This document shows positions 33,934 through 41,368 of a DNA stretch of 64,000 nucleotides, one piece after another. Within the stretch, counting starts at the first letter, position 1, and each line of letters begins with the position of its first letter. Below the pieces are notes generated by a model that ran no database searches, was not told where the DNA came from, and saw nothing but the letters and a program-made list of their open reading frames with translations. This DNA comes from Planctomycetaceae bacterium (GTDB lineage Bacteria; Planctomycetota; Planctomycetia; Gemmatales; Gemmataceae), in contig PNLP01000012.1 of the NCBI GenBank assembly GCA_013823135.1, positions 62,001 to 126,000 of the forward strand, given 5' to 3'. Made by a program: the position numbers and the translations under genes.

Positions 33934-34072
33934 CGGGTTCCTGATCGCTCTCAGGCAGGTATCTGGGCGAGTATGGGTGCCTGCGGCAATTAGATGTGCG
34001 AGAGAGATAACAAATTAGCCCCCAACCCTCATGATAGAGTAGGTTGGAGGCTGTAGAGGACGACCAAAAAAG

Positions 34073-34144
34073 AGGCCTCGCCCGGATTCGAACCGGGGAA
34101 TAACGGTTTTGCAAACCGTTGCCTTACCACTTGGCGACGAGGCC
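34073..34144 (-). tRNA. tRNA-Cys (anticodon GCA)
   Basis: 72 bases. The acceptor stem pairs GGCCTCG (complement of 34138-34144) with CGAGGCC (complement of 34074-34080), discriminator U. The anticodon loop TTGCAAA gives GCA, and the T arm contains GTTCGAATC. U73 is the expected discriminator for tRNA-Cys. The CCA end is not encoded. Confidence 0.95.
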
Positions 34145-34197
34145 TTACCCGACGGGAATGCTATCGGCAAAACCGACACCTGTCAATCACCCCGGGT

Positions 34198-34944
34198 TCA
34201 CGAAACTTTCGGCATCTTCGCTCGAAGCGTCTTCCCCAACTCCCCCATTTGCCGTTTGCACTCGTCGCGGGCGGGGATGTAACCCTTCGCCGTCACATTC
34301 CCGGCCTTCAGGTAATTCAGCACGATCGCCTCGGCCGCCATGAAGCCGACGCAGCCCTCGATCACGAGTTCTGCTAGTTCTAGCGGGATCGTGGTGACGC
34401 CGTTGCGGTCGCCGTGCAGCAAGTCACCGGGGCTCACCCACACGCCACCGACCCGCACGGGTACGTCCAGTTCCACTATCTGCGTGTAGCCGTGCGAACA
34501 CATCGTGCCGGAGGTGAAGCAAGGGAACTTGAGCGGCTCCACTTGATCGAGGTCGCGACCCGAGCCGCTTGTGATGAGGCCCACGCAACCGAACGCCTTG
34601 TAGGTCGTCGCCATGATCTCGCCGAAAGTCGCCGCGACGGGCGGATCATCGAGATCCTGGAACACCACGACTTTCGGCAGCGAGTTCTTCGCGATCAACT
34701 CGACCTGATTGCCCAGACCCATGTAAGTGTCGCCGCCACGGGGTGGTGCCCCGGCACGGAACGTGGCGGTGCTTGCGAATCCGACCATCGGCGGCAACGC
34801 GGGGTAACACGCCTGAATGCGGCTATCCATGTAGCCTGCCGTGCGTGGTCGGCACTCGAAGAGTTCGAGCACGTTGCACACGGTCGGCGTGTCGAACTTG
34901 CGGAGTTGTTCCAGCACGGACGCGGGGAGGTCGGCGGGGGTCAT
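34198..34944 (-). CDS. RraA-like protein (HMG aldolase / oxaloacetate decarboxylase family)
   Basis: 248 residues from ATG 34944, with GGAGAT upstream. The RraA fold is recognised by FDTPTVCNVLELF at the start, ATFGEIMATTYKAFGCVGLITSGSGRDLDQ (glycine-rich anion site with the Arg-Asp pair that binds the pyruvate carboxylate and divalent metal) and VWVSPGDLLHGDRNGVTTIP. True RraA proteins bind RNase E but lack metal-site residues; the preserved GSGRD and GDLLHGD favour an enzyme such as 4-hydroxy-4-methyl-2-oxoglutarate aldolase. The C-terminal extension (about residues 195-248, VLNYLKAGNVTAKGYIPARDECKR) is longer than in RraA. Cytoplasmic; pathway not evident from neighbours. Confidence 0.82.
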   Translation of the reverse strand: MTPADLPASVLEQLRKFDTPTVCNVLELFECRPRTAGYMDSRIQACYPALPPMVGFASTATFRAGAPPRGGDTYMGLGNQVELIAKNSLPKVVVFQDLDDPPVAATFGEIMATTYKAFGCVGLITSGSGRDLDQVEPLKFPCFTSGTMCSHGYTQIVELDVPVRVGGVWVSPGDLLHGDRNGVTTIPLELAELVIEGCVGFMAAEAIVLNYLKAGNVTAKGYIPARDECKRQMGELGKTLRAKMPKVS

Positions 34945-35135
34945 CGCATCTCCGGCGAGCAGCCGGGTTTATCCCGACTGTGGTTTGTGTTCGTTTCCGA
35001 TCTTTTGTATTGCTGCGTGATCGAAACGGGAGTATCCTCCAAATATCAGTCAAAGCGCGAAACCTTGGCTGCCTGCCGGTGTTCTGCCTGCCTTAACATC
35101 CCGCCTTCTCCCTCACCTTCTGGGAGTGCCTTGAA

Positions 35136-36491
35136 ATGATGAACATCCCCTTCGGCCGCGTGCGGTTCTGCGACGGCGTCAGCCGCCGGAATTTCCTCCG
35201 CGTCGGCACCTTCGCGTTCGGTGCCGTGAATCTCACACTCGCCGACATCATGCGGGCGGAAGCGGCCGCCAAGCAGAACGACCTGCCGCGAACGAGTCAC
35301 AAGGCCGTCATCAACATCTTCCTCGGCGGCGGACCACCGCACCAGGACATGTGGGATCTCAAGCCAGACGCCCCGAAGGAAATTCGTGGCGAGTTCAGCC
35401 CGATCGCCACAAACGTGACTGGCATCCAGATTGGCGAGACGTTCAAGCGCATCGCGAAGATGGCCGACAAGTTCGCGTTCATCCGCAGTGTCGTTGGTGC
35501 GAAGGGTGGCCACGACGCCTTCCAGTGTACGACCGGCTGGCCACAACAATCGCTGGCCCCGATCGGTGGTCGCCCGAGCCTGGGCAGCGCGGTGATGAAA
35601 CTGCAAGGGAACGTGGACCCCAGCGTGCCGCCGTTTATCGGTATGGCCGAGAAGACGCAACACGGCCCGTGGAGCGACCCCGGCCAAACCGGTTTCCTCG
35701 GCAGCACGTTCGCCCCGTTCCGGCCGTCCGGCCCCGACATGGCGAACATGACGCTGAACGCCGCGAACAAGGACCACATGCCGGATCGCAAGAAGCTGCT
35801 ATCGGGCTTCGACGACCTGAAACGCGAGATGGATGCCGCCGGCACTCTTCGCGGTGCCGACGCCCACACCGCTCGTGCGTTCGACGTGCTGACGTCGAGC
35901 AAGCTCGTGGACGCGATGGACATCTCGAAGGAAAGCCAGAAGACCCGCGAACGTTACGGCGACGGCAAGCCGTACCAGTTTCAGTTCGACGGTGCCCCGA
36001 CGGTGAACGAACATCTGCTCATGGCTCGTCGGCTGGTGGAAGCCGGTGCACGAGTGGTCACACTGAGCTACGGCCGGTGGGACAGCCACGGGAAGAACTT
36101 CGATCTCGTTCGCGACCACGGTGCGAAGCTCGACCAGTGCCTCACGGCGCTGGTGGAAGACCTCGACGTTCGCGGAATGCTCGACGACGTGACGGTGATC
36201 GCGTGGGGCGAGTTCGGCCGCACACCGCAGATCAACGCGGGTGCCGGTCGCGACCACTGGCCCGCAGTGAGCAGCGCAATTCTCGCGGGTGGCGGCATGA
36301 AGACGGGTCAGGTGATTGGCAGCACCGACCGCACGGGCGGCGCCGCGAAGGATCGACCGGTCTCGTTCGGCGACATCTTCGCGACGCTGTATCGCAACCT
36401 GGGCCTTAACCCGGAGACGACGGCGATCAACGACCCGACGGGTCGTCCACAGCACCTAACAGACGGCACCGCGCTACCAGAACTGATCTGA
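35136..36491 (+). CDS. DUF1501 protein with Tat signal
   Basis: 451 residues. ATG 35136 (a second ATG follows) has GGGAG at 35122-35126. Tat leader: VSRRNFLRVGTFAFGAVNLTLADIM. Conserved core: VINIFLGGGPPHQDMWDLKPDAPKEIRGEFSPIATNV, FAFIRSVVGAKGGHDAFQCTTG, HLLMARRLVEAGARVVTLSYG, WGEFGRTPQINAGAGRDHWPAVSSAILAGGG and GDIFATLYRNLGLNPE. It belongs to the same 'PDAPKEIRGEF' subgroup as the 31876 gene and differs from the DUF1549-linked copy. Its stop is followed by a GC-rich hairpin. No cytochrome-type partner gene is adjacent. Likely exported, metal-binding and catalytic, but substrate unknown. Confidence 0.92.
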   Translation: MMNIPFGRVRFCDGVSRRNFLRVGTFAFGAVNLTLADIMRAEAAAKQNDLPRTSHKAVINIFLGGGPPHQDMWDLKPDAPKEIRGEFSPIATNVTGIQIGETFKRIAKMADKFAFIRSVVGAKGGHDAFQCTTGWPQQSLAPIGGRPSLGSAVMKLQGNVDPSVPPFIGMAEKTQHGPWSDPGQTGFLGSTFAPFRPSGPDMANMTLNAANKDHMPDRKKLLSGFDDLKREMDAAGTLRGADAHTARAFDVLTSSKLVDAMDISKESQKTRERYGDGKPYQFQFDGAPTVNEHLLMARRLVEAGARVVTLSYGRWDSHGKNFDLVRDHGAKLDQCLTALVEDLDVRGMLDDVTVIAWGEFGRTPQINAGAGRDHWPAVSSAILAGGGMKTGQVIGSTDRTGGAAKDRPVSFGDIFATLYRNLGLNPETTAINDPTGRPQHLTDGTALPELI

Positions 36492-36521
36492 GCGGGTTGC
36501 GGCTTCGTACGAGCGATCACG

Positions 36522-36547
36522 CGGGGCGGGCCATCAGGCTCGCCCCG
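36522..36547 (+). terminator. Terminator-like GC-rich hairpin
   Basis: An 11-base stem, 36522-36532 with 36537-36547 (one G-T pair), ATCA loop, 30 bases after the DUF1501 stop. TTGG follows rather than a clear U-run. Confidence 0.55.
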
Positions 36548-36565
36548 TTGGCATTGGGGAAGGAG

Positions 36566-37306
36566 ATGGAGAAGCCAACAGAACTCCTGATGGGAGCGTG
36601 TCCGTCGTGTACTCGTCCAGTCGTTGCTGCTCTGGAGCAGGTTGGAAAACTGGTGCCCTGCCCATTCTGTGGTAATCACGTCAAGGTTGAGAACTTCTCA
36701 CCCTTTACCTCGGCGCAATGGGCAGCATGTATCGATCCATTCCAGCTTCAGTTTTGCCTTCGAGCGAACCGTATGGCTTTTACCAGAAGGAAGCGCACTC
36801 TCGCAGCTTGTGGAATTGCCCGAATCGGGTTTGGGTGGTGCCAGAGCAGTTGGTTTCTTGAAGCGGTTCAGTGCGGAGAAGCAGGAGTTGAAGGTAATTC
36901 CTGGACGCGAGACATCGGCGAAATCATCGACGGGTTGGTTGCTGATCGGGTCACCTATCCCACCCATGATTGGGGCGCACTCGCGCTGGATTGCCTCAAC
37001 TGTAGTATGGATTACCCGGCTGAGTTGGTTGAACGGGCTCATCCGGAACTCGTTTCGAATGTCTACCGCGATCTGTTCCCGAATCCGTTCGTGCCGCTGG
37101 AGTGGAATCCCGAGTGGCTCACGTCAACGGTTCGTGATCTCGCCGCACACATCTATGCTGAACGAGACTTCGCCACGATGCCGATTCTCGGCGACGGGCT
37201 GATGGACGCGGGTTGCGATCACCAACTCATTCAGGATCATTGCCGCAGCACGAAACCGCACGCACGCGGTTGCTGGGTCGTCGATGCCATCCTCGGCAAG
37301 ACATGA
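36566..37306 (+). CDS. Zinc-ribbon protein with planctomycete-specific C-terminal domain
   Basis: 246 residues if started at ATG 36566 (MEKPTELLMGACPSC). AAGGAG lies almost against this ATG; ATG 36590 or a TTG upstream are alternatives. The N-terminus is a small zinc ribbon, CPSC and CPFC 21 residues apart. From about residue 50 it reads like a domain repeated in Gemmata-type genomes that begins WxACxDPxxLxxFLR and ends PNPFxPxxxxPxWxxxxxxxLAxxIYxxRDF and a tail HCRSTKPHARGCWVVDAILGK; both ends are present here. The middle (about 85-130) matches this pattern poorly and another frame is also open there, so a compensated frameshift is possible. Function unknown; many such genes carry SMI1- or TPR-linked domains. 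Confidence 0.65.
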   Translation: MEKPTELLMGACPSCTRPVVAALEQVGKLVPCPFCGNHVKVENFSPFTSAQWAACIDPFQLQFCLRANRMAFTRRKRTLAACGIARIGFGWCQSSWFLEAVQCGEAGVEGNSWTRDIGEIIDGLVADRVTYPTHDWGALALDCLNCSMDYPAELVERAHPELVSNVYRDLFPNPFVPLEWNPEWLTSTVRDLAAHIYAERDFATMPILGDGLMDAGCDHQLIQDHCRSTKPHARGCWVVDAILGKT

Positions 37307-37366
37307 CCGCCCACCCTCGGGTATAATCTCGACAACTCGTTCCACCACCGGACCACGGACGCTCAC

Positions 37367-37981
37367 ATGTCCACGCCGACCACACCGCAGGTTCCACGAA
37401 TGCCCACTGAGGATGGCGATATCTGGAGACTGTCTGTTGATCGGTACGAAGCGATGGTGCTGGCAGGGGTCATCACCGTGAACGATCGCGTCGAACTGCT
37501 CGAAGGGGTCATGGTGAACAAGATGTCGAAAAGCCCCGCTCATGTGACCGCGACGCTGCTGATCGAGGATGTTCTCCGGCAGCTTGTTCCGAGTGGTTGG
37601 TCGGTTCGGACGGAGCAACCGATACGACTCGACGACAGCGAACCGGAACCGGATGGGGTCGTTGCTCGCGGAACCTCCCGCACGTTCGCCGGGCGGCATC
37701 CTGCCCCCGCGGAGATACCGCTCGTCATCGAAGTGGCAGACTCGAGTTTGAGGCGGGATCGCGAAGACAAGCGGCGAATCTACGCTCGCAATGGCATCAC
37801 CGTGTACTGGATCGTGAACGTCGTGGATCGCATTGTCGATGTGTACACCGGTCCGAGTGGTCCAACAGCTATCACGCCCGATTACGCGAGCCTCACGACT
37901 TACCGCCCTGGCGACACAGTGCCTGTTGTGCTTGCGGGAACTGTCGTGGGGAACGTGAAAGTGGATGACCTGTTACCGTGA
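37367..37981 (+). CDS. Uma2-family PD-(D/E)XK nuclease-like protein (DUF820)
   Basis: 204 residues from ATG 37367. Uma2 proteins have the restriction-endonuclease fold and are strongly amplified in planctomycetes and cyanobacteria. Landmarks: WRLSVDRYEAMVLAGVITVNDRVELLEGVMVNKMS at the start, then SEPEPDGVVARG (acidic residue of the active site), and IEVADSSLRRDREDKRRIYARNGI, where E-x-A/K and the Lys of the core sit, followed by VYWIVNVVDRIVDVY. The active-site set appears complete, with Glu in VIEVADSS and Lys in REDKRRIYA. Catalytic activity has rarely been shown for this family. It stands alone, 60 bases after the previous gene, with no methylase or toxin nearby. Confidence 0.88.
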   Translation: MSTPTTPQVPRMPTEDGDIWRLSVDRYEAMVLAGVITVNDRVELLEGVMVNKMSKSPAHVTATLLIEDVLRQLVPSGWSVRTEQPIRLDDSEPEPDGVVARGTSRTFAGRHPAPAEIPLVIEVADSSLRRDREDKRRIYARNGITVYWIVNVVDRIVDVYTGPSGPTAITPDYASLTTYRPGDTVPVVLAGTVVGNVKVDDLLP

Positions 37982-38021
37982 AACGATGGACGTACTGTTC
38001 GGACCATCGCTAAACGATGGC

Positions 38022-38825
38022 TCACTTCTTCAGCGGGTGGATCTCGAACTTGCGGAAGTACACCTCGAAGCCTTCGCACTGAAGCAGGATCTTCCCCGCC
38101 GCGGGGGTCACGTCGTAGGCCTTGTTCACCGTCGTGCCGTTCACGATCACGGTAATCGTGCTGCCGTCACAGATGCACTCGACCTTCGTCCATTCGCCCA
38201 GCGGGCTATCCACGTCGTCTTTGCCGCGTGTGTCGAGCAATTCCTCGAAACCGACCTGATGCTTGTTCCACCACAACTGACGCCCGGTGAACACGGTCTT
38301 CGTGCCGCCCTCGCTCCAGCGAGGTTTCTTGTCTGAACCAACCACGACATCGCTCGTCAACTGCACGGGGATGACGGCACCCTTGTCGTCCTTACCGCGA
38401 ATCGTGATGAGGTCGCCGACACACCCCTGAGCAAGCTGACACTCTAAAGATGCCATCCACGTTCCCGAAGCACCACCGTCGGGGCCAGTGCCATGCAGCA
38501 GGATGCCGGAGTTGCGAACGTACTTGCCGCCATCGGTCTTCTTCCCCCACTTGTACTCGACCGAGACGCGATAATCCTTGTACGCCTTCTCAGTGGCGAG
38601 GTAGCCGAAGCCGTCGCCGGTCGCGTGGATCACGCCATCGGTGACTCGGAACACTTGCTTGGGGTCTTCGCGTTTCGTCTCCTTGAGCCACGATATGAGA
38701 CCGCCGAGATTCTTGCCGTTGAACAGTGACGCGGACTCCTTCGGTACGACTGGTTCATCGAGAGCCGAAGTGACTCCGACCGAGAACGCGACGAGGCACA
38801 GACACACGGCGAGCAAGCGGGACAT
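38022..38825 (-). CDS. Secreted DUF1080 (3-keto-disaccharide hydrolase-like) protein
   Basis: 267 residues from ATG 38825, eight bases after GGGAG. Signal peptide: MSRLLAVCLCLVAFSVGVTSA. The DUF1080 beta-sandwich is clear: ASLFNGKNLGGLISWLK, FRVTDGVIHATGDGFGYLATEKAYKDYRVSVEYKWGKK, SGILLHGTGPDG, SLECQLAQGCVGDLITI, and WTKVECICDGSTITVIVNGTTVNKAY, with KILLQCEGFEVYFRKFEIHPL at the end. Some relatives cleave 3-keto-glucosides; this copy has the extended loop between strands (about 115-200) typical of the longer members. It is divergent from the PQQ dehydrogenase/dihaem protein at 39030, which could be functionally linked since both belong to extracellular sugar oxidation; that link is inference. 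Confidence 0.88.
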   Translation of the reverse strand: MSRLLAVCLCLVAFSVGVTSALDEPVVPKESASLFNGKNLGGLISWLKETKREDPKQVFRVTDGVIHATGDGFGYLATEKAYKDYRVSVEYKWGKKTDGGKYVRNSGILLHGTGPDGGASGTWMASLECQLAQGCVGDLITIRGKDDKGAVIPVQLTSDVVVGSDKKPRWSEGGTKTVFTGRQLWWNKHQVGFEELLDTRGKDDVDSPLGEWTKVECICDGSTITVIVNGTTVNKAYDVTPAAGKILLQCEGFEVYFRKFEIHPLKK

Positions 38826-39029
38826 GATGGGACTCCCGGGGGGGGTGATGTGCGATCATCCTACGCACAGAGCAGACTGGCCAACGGGTTCGATTCGTTG
38901 CCACATTGACAATCCGTTGGCCAACACCGCGTTCTACCGCGAATCTCGTTGAGCGATGGCGCCCGTGCGGTTACATTTCCCTTATCCCACCAGAAACGAC
39001 CTACTCGCATCACAGCAGGGAACCTCTCC

Positions 39030-41288
39030 ATGCGATTGACACTCTGGGCCAGCGGCATCGTCTTGGCCGGGCTCGCTGCGGTGTACGTCCTGCGACCGAA
39101 CGCCGAAACCGTCGCTGCCGAGGAAAAGCAACCGGTTCGTAAAGACTTCGGCCTCGAAAAACGCGAACTATGGACATCCTCCAAGGTGAAGGGTTCGCCC
39201 GAGCCACCCGACCCGTACACGATGTCGCGAGTGTATCCGAAGCTCAAGTTCTTCGAGGCACTCGAACTTGCCCCCGTACCCGGCAAAAAGGCGTGGGTCG
39301 TCGCCGAGCGGCCTGGGAGGATTCTCACGTTGGATGCCGACCCAGCGAAGGCTGAACCCAAGCTCGTGCTGGATGTGAAACACACAATCTACGGCGTCGT
39401 GCTGCACCCGAAGTTCCAGGAGAACGGCTTCATCTACGTCTCCGAAATGCCCGACGGGAAAAACGAAACTCTCGACGGCACCAAGGTCGTACGGTACACG
39501 GTGGATCGCGGCAAGATGACGGCTGACCCGGAGAGCGCGAAGGTGATCTTCGTGTGGCCCAACGGCGGGCATAACGGCGGTTGCCTGCGGTTCGGCCCAG
39601 ACGGCATGTTGTACATCTCCACCGGCGACGGCAGCGGTATCGCGGATAGTCTGCAAACCGGCCAGGATCTCGGAACCGTTCTTGGGAAGATTCTCCGCAT
39701 CGACGTGGACTCTGCGGCAGCCGACAAGAAGTACACGATCCCGGAAGACAACCCGTTCGTGAAGACAAAGGGTGCTCGCGGCGAGATCTGGGCCTACGGC
39801 ATTCGCCAGAGTTGGAAGATCAGTTTCGACACCGCGACCGGCGACCTGTGGGCCGGCGAGATCGGGCAAGACCTGTGGGAGTCGGTGTACCGCGTCGAAA
39901 AAGGTGGCAACTATGGCTGGAGCGTGAACGAAGGCAGCCACCCATTCCGACCAGAACGCAAGCCAGGCCCGACGCCGATCCTGAAGCCGATCGTCGAGCA
40001 CGATCACGCTGCGTTCCGTTCGATCACCGGCGGCTTCGTGTATCACGGCAAGAAGCACCCTGAACTCAATGGTGCGTACATCTATGGCGACTACGACACC
40101 GGTCGCGTGTGGATGATGCGATACGACGCGAAGGCGAAGAAGGTCAACGAGCACAAGGAACTTGCGAAGACCCGTCTCCGCATCGTTGCATGGGCGCAGG
40201 ATTCCGAAGGCGAGGTGTATGCCCTCAACTTCATTGATGGCGGAATCTACGAACTCGCCCCACCAGCTTCGGCTCCAAAGGGCCAACCAGACTTCCCTCG
40301 CAGGCTCAGCGAGACGGGGCTATTCTCCGACACGGCCAAGCACATCCCCGAGAAGGGGCTGATCCCCTACTCGGTGAACTCGGAACTCTGGTCCGACGGC
40401 GCGATCAAGGATCGGTTCATTGCGGTCCCCGGCAACGCCAAGATTGAGTTCGAGACGGTGACGTACCCGCAACCCGCTCCAGGTTCCGTGCCAGGCTGGC
40501 GTTTCCCCGACGGCACCGTGTTAGTGAAGACGTTCTCGCTGGAAACGGAACCAGGCAAGACGCGACGACTGGAGACGCGACTGCTCGTCGCCTCGAACGT
40601 CGGCGGCACCGAGGAATACGGCGATCAGGTGTGGAGTGGTTACACGTACCTGTGGAACGGTGCCCAGACCGACGCCGAGCTTGTTGACCTGAAGGGCGAG
40701 GACCGCGAGTTCACGCTGAAGAGCGCGGCTGGCGAGAAGAAGCAAAAGTGGCATTTCCCAAGCCGGGCCGAATGCACCATGTGCCACACGGTCACAGCGA
40801 AGTACGCCCTCGGCGTGAACACCGCCCAGATGAACCGCGACCACAACTATGGTGGCATCGTGGCGAACCAACTCGCCACGTTCGAGCACATCGGAATGTT
40901 TGACAAGAAACTGCCCGCCAAGCCAGAGAAGCTCGAAAAGCTCGCCGACTACCGCGACACCAAAGCCAATCTCGATGCTCGCGCGCGGGGGTACCTCCAT
41001 GCGAATTGCAGCCACTGCCACCGCAAGTGGGGTGGAGGGAACGCCGAGTTCCAATTACTCTCGACTCTGCCGCTGGCCGATCTCGGCGTACTCGACGTGA
41101 AGCCGCAGCAGGGCACCTTCGACTTGAAAGACCCGCGATTGCTCGTCCCCGGCGACCCAGACCGCTCGATGATCGCACACCGCATGACGCGACTCGGCCT
41201 CGGCCGAATGCCACATATCGCGTCGAACGTGGTCGATGAACCTGCCGTGAAGTTGATCCACGACTGGATCAAGGCCATGAAGAAGTAG
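39030..41288 (+). CDS. PQQ-dependent sugar dehydrogenase fused to dihaem cytochrome (SO2930-like)
   Basis: 752 residues from ATG 39030 (AGGGA upstream). An N-terminal signal anchor (MRLTLWASGIVLAGLAAVYVL) exports it. Residues about 45-415 form a soluble-glucose-dehydrogenase-type propeller: GVVLHPKFQENGFIYVSE, NGGHNGGCLRFGPDGMLYISTGDGSG, GKILRIDVDS, IWAYGIRQSWKISFD and GGNYGWSVNEG. Residues about 430-750 match the SO2930 dihaem cytochrome family, with IPYSVNSELWSDGA, FPDGTVLVKTFSLE and YLWNGAQTDAELV, and haem sites CTMCH and CSHCH. The natural reading is a periplasmic dehydrogenase that passes electrons from sugar oxidation through its own haems. SO2930-type genes are often beside beta-helix protein genes, and one follows here. 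Confidence 0.87.
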   Translation: MRLTLWASGIVLAGLAAVYVLRPNAETVAAEEKQPVRKDFGLEKRELWTSSKVKGSPEPPDPYTMSRVYPKLKFFEALELAPVPGKKAWVVAERPGRILTLDADPAKAEPKLVLDVKHTIYGVVLHPKFQENGFIYVSEMPDGKNETLDGTKVVRYTVDRGKMTADPESAKVIFVWPNGGHNGGCLRFGPDGMLYISTGDGSGIADSLQTGQDLGTVLGKILRIDVDSAAADKKYTIPEDNPFVKTKGARGEIWAYGIRQSWKISFDTATGDLWAGEIGQDLWESVYRVEKGGNYGWSVNEGSHPFRPERKPGPTPILKPIVEHDHAAFRSITGGFVYHGKKHPELNGAYIYGDYDTGRVWMMRYDAKAKKVNEHKELAKTRLRIVAWAQDSEGEVYALNFIDGGIYELAPPASAPKGQPDFPRRLSETGLFSDTAKHIPEKGLIPYSVNSELWSDGAIKDRFIAVPGNAKIEFETVTYPQPAPGSVPGWRFPDGTVLVKTFSLETEPGKTRRLETRLLVASNVGGTEEYGDQVWSGYTYLWNGAQTDAELVDLKGEDREFTLKSAAGEKKQKWHFPSRAECTMCHTVTAKYALGVNTAQMNRDHNYGGIVANQLATFEHIGMFDKKLPAKPEKLEKLADYRDTKANLDARARGYLHANCSHCHRKWGGGNAEFQLLSTLPLADLGVLDVKPQQGTFDLKDPRLLVPGDPDRSMIAHRMTRLGLGRMPHIASNVVDEPAVKLIHDWIKAMKK

Positions 41289-41368
41289 TGTCCTGCCGGG
41301 CGAGCGGTGGGCTTTGGCTCACCGCTCGCCAAACCACCCCGCCCTTCCCACTTCAATCGGAGCGTCCC

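Noticed and set aside
34021..34060. Possible pseudo-tRNA or second tRNA next to tRNA-Cys
   Set aside because: CCAACC/GGTTGG pairing is present but there is no anticodon arm or T arm; more likely a short hairpin after the tRNA.
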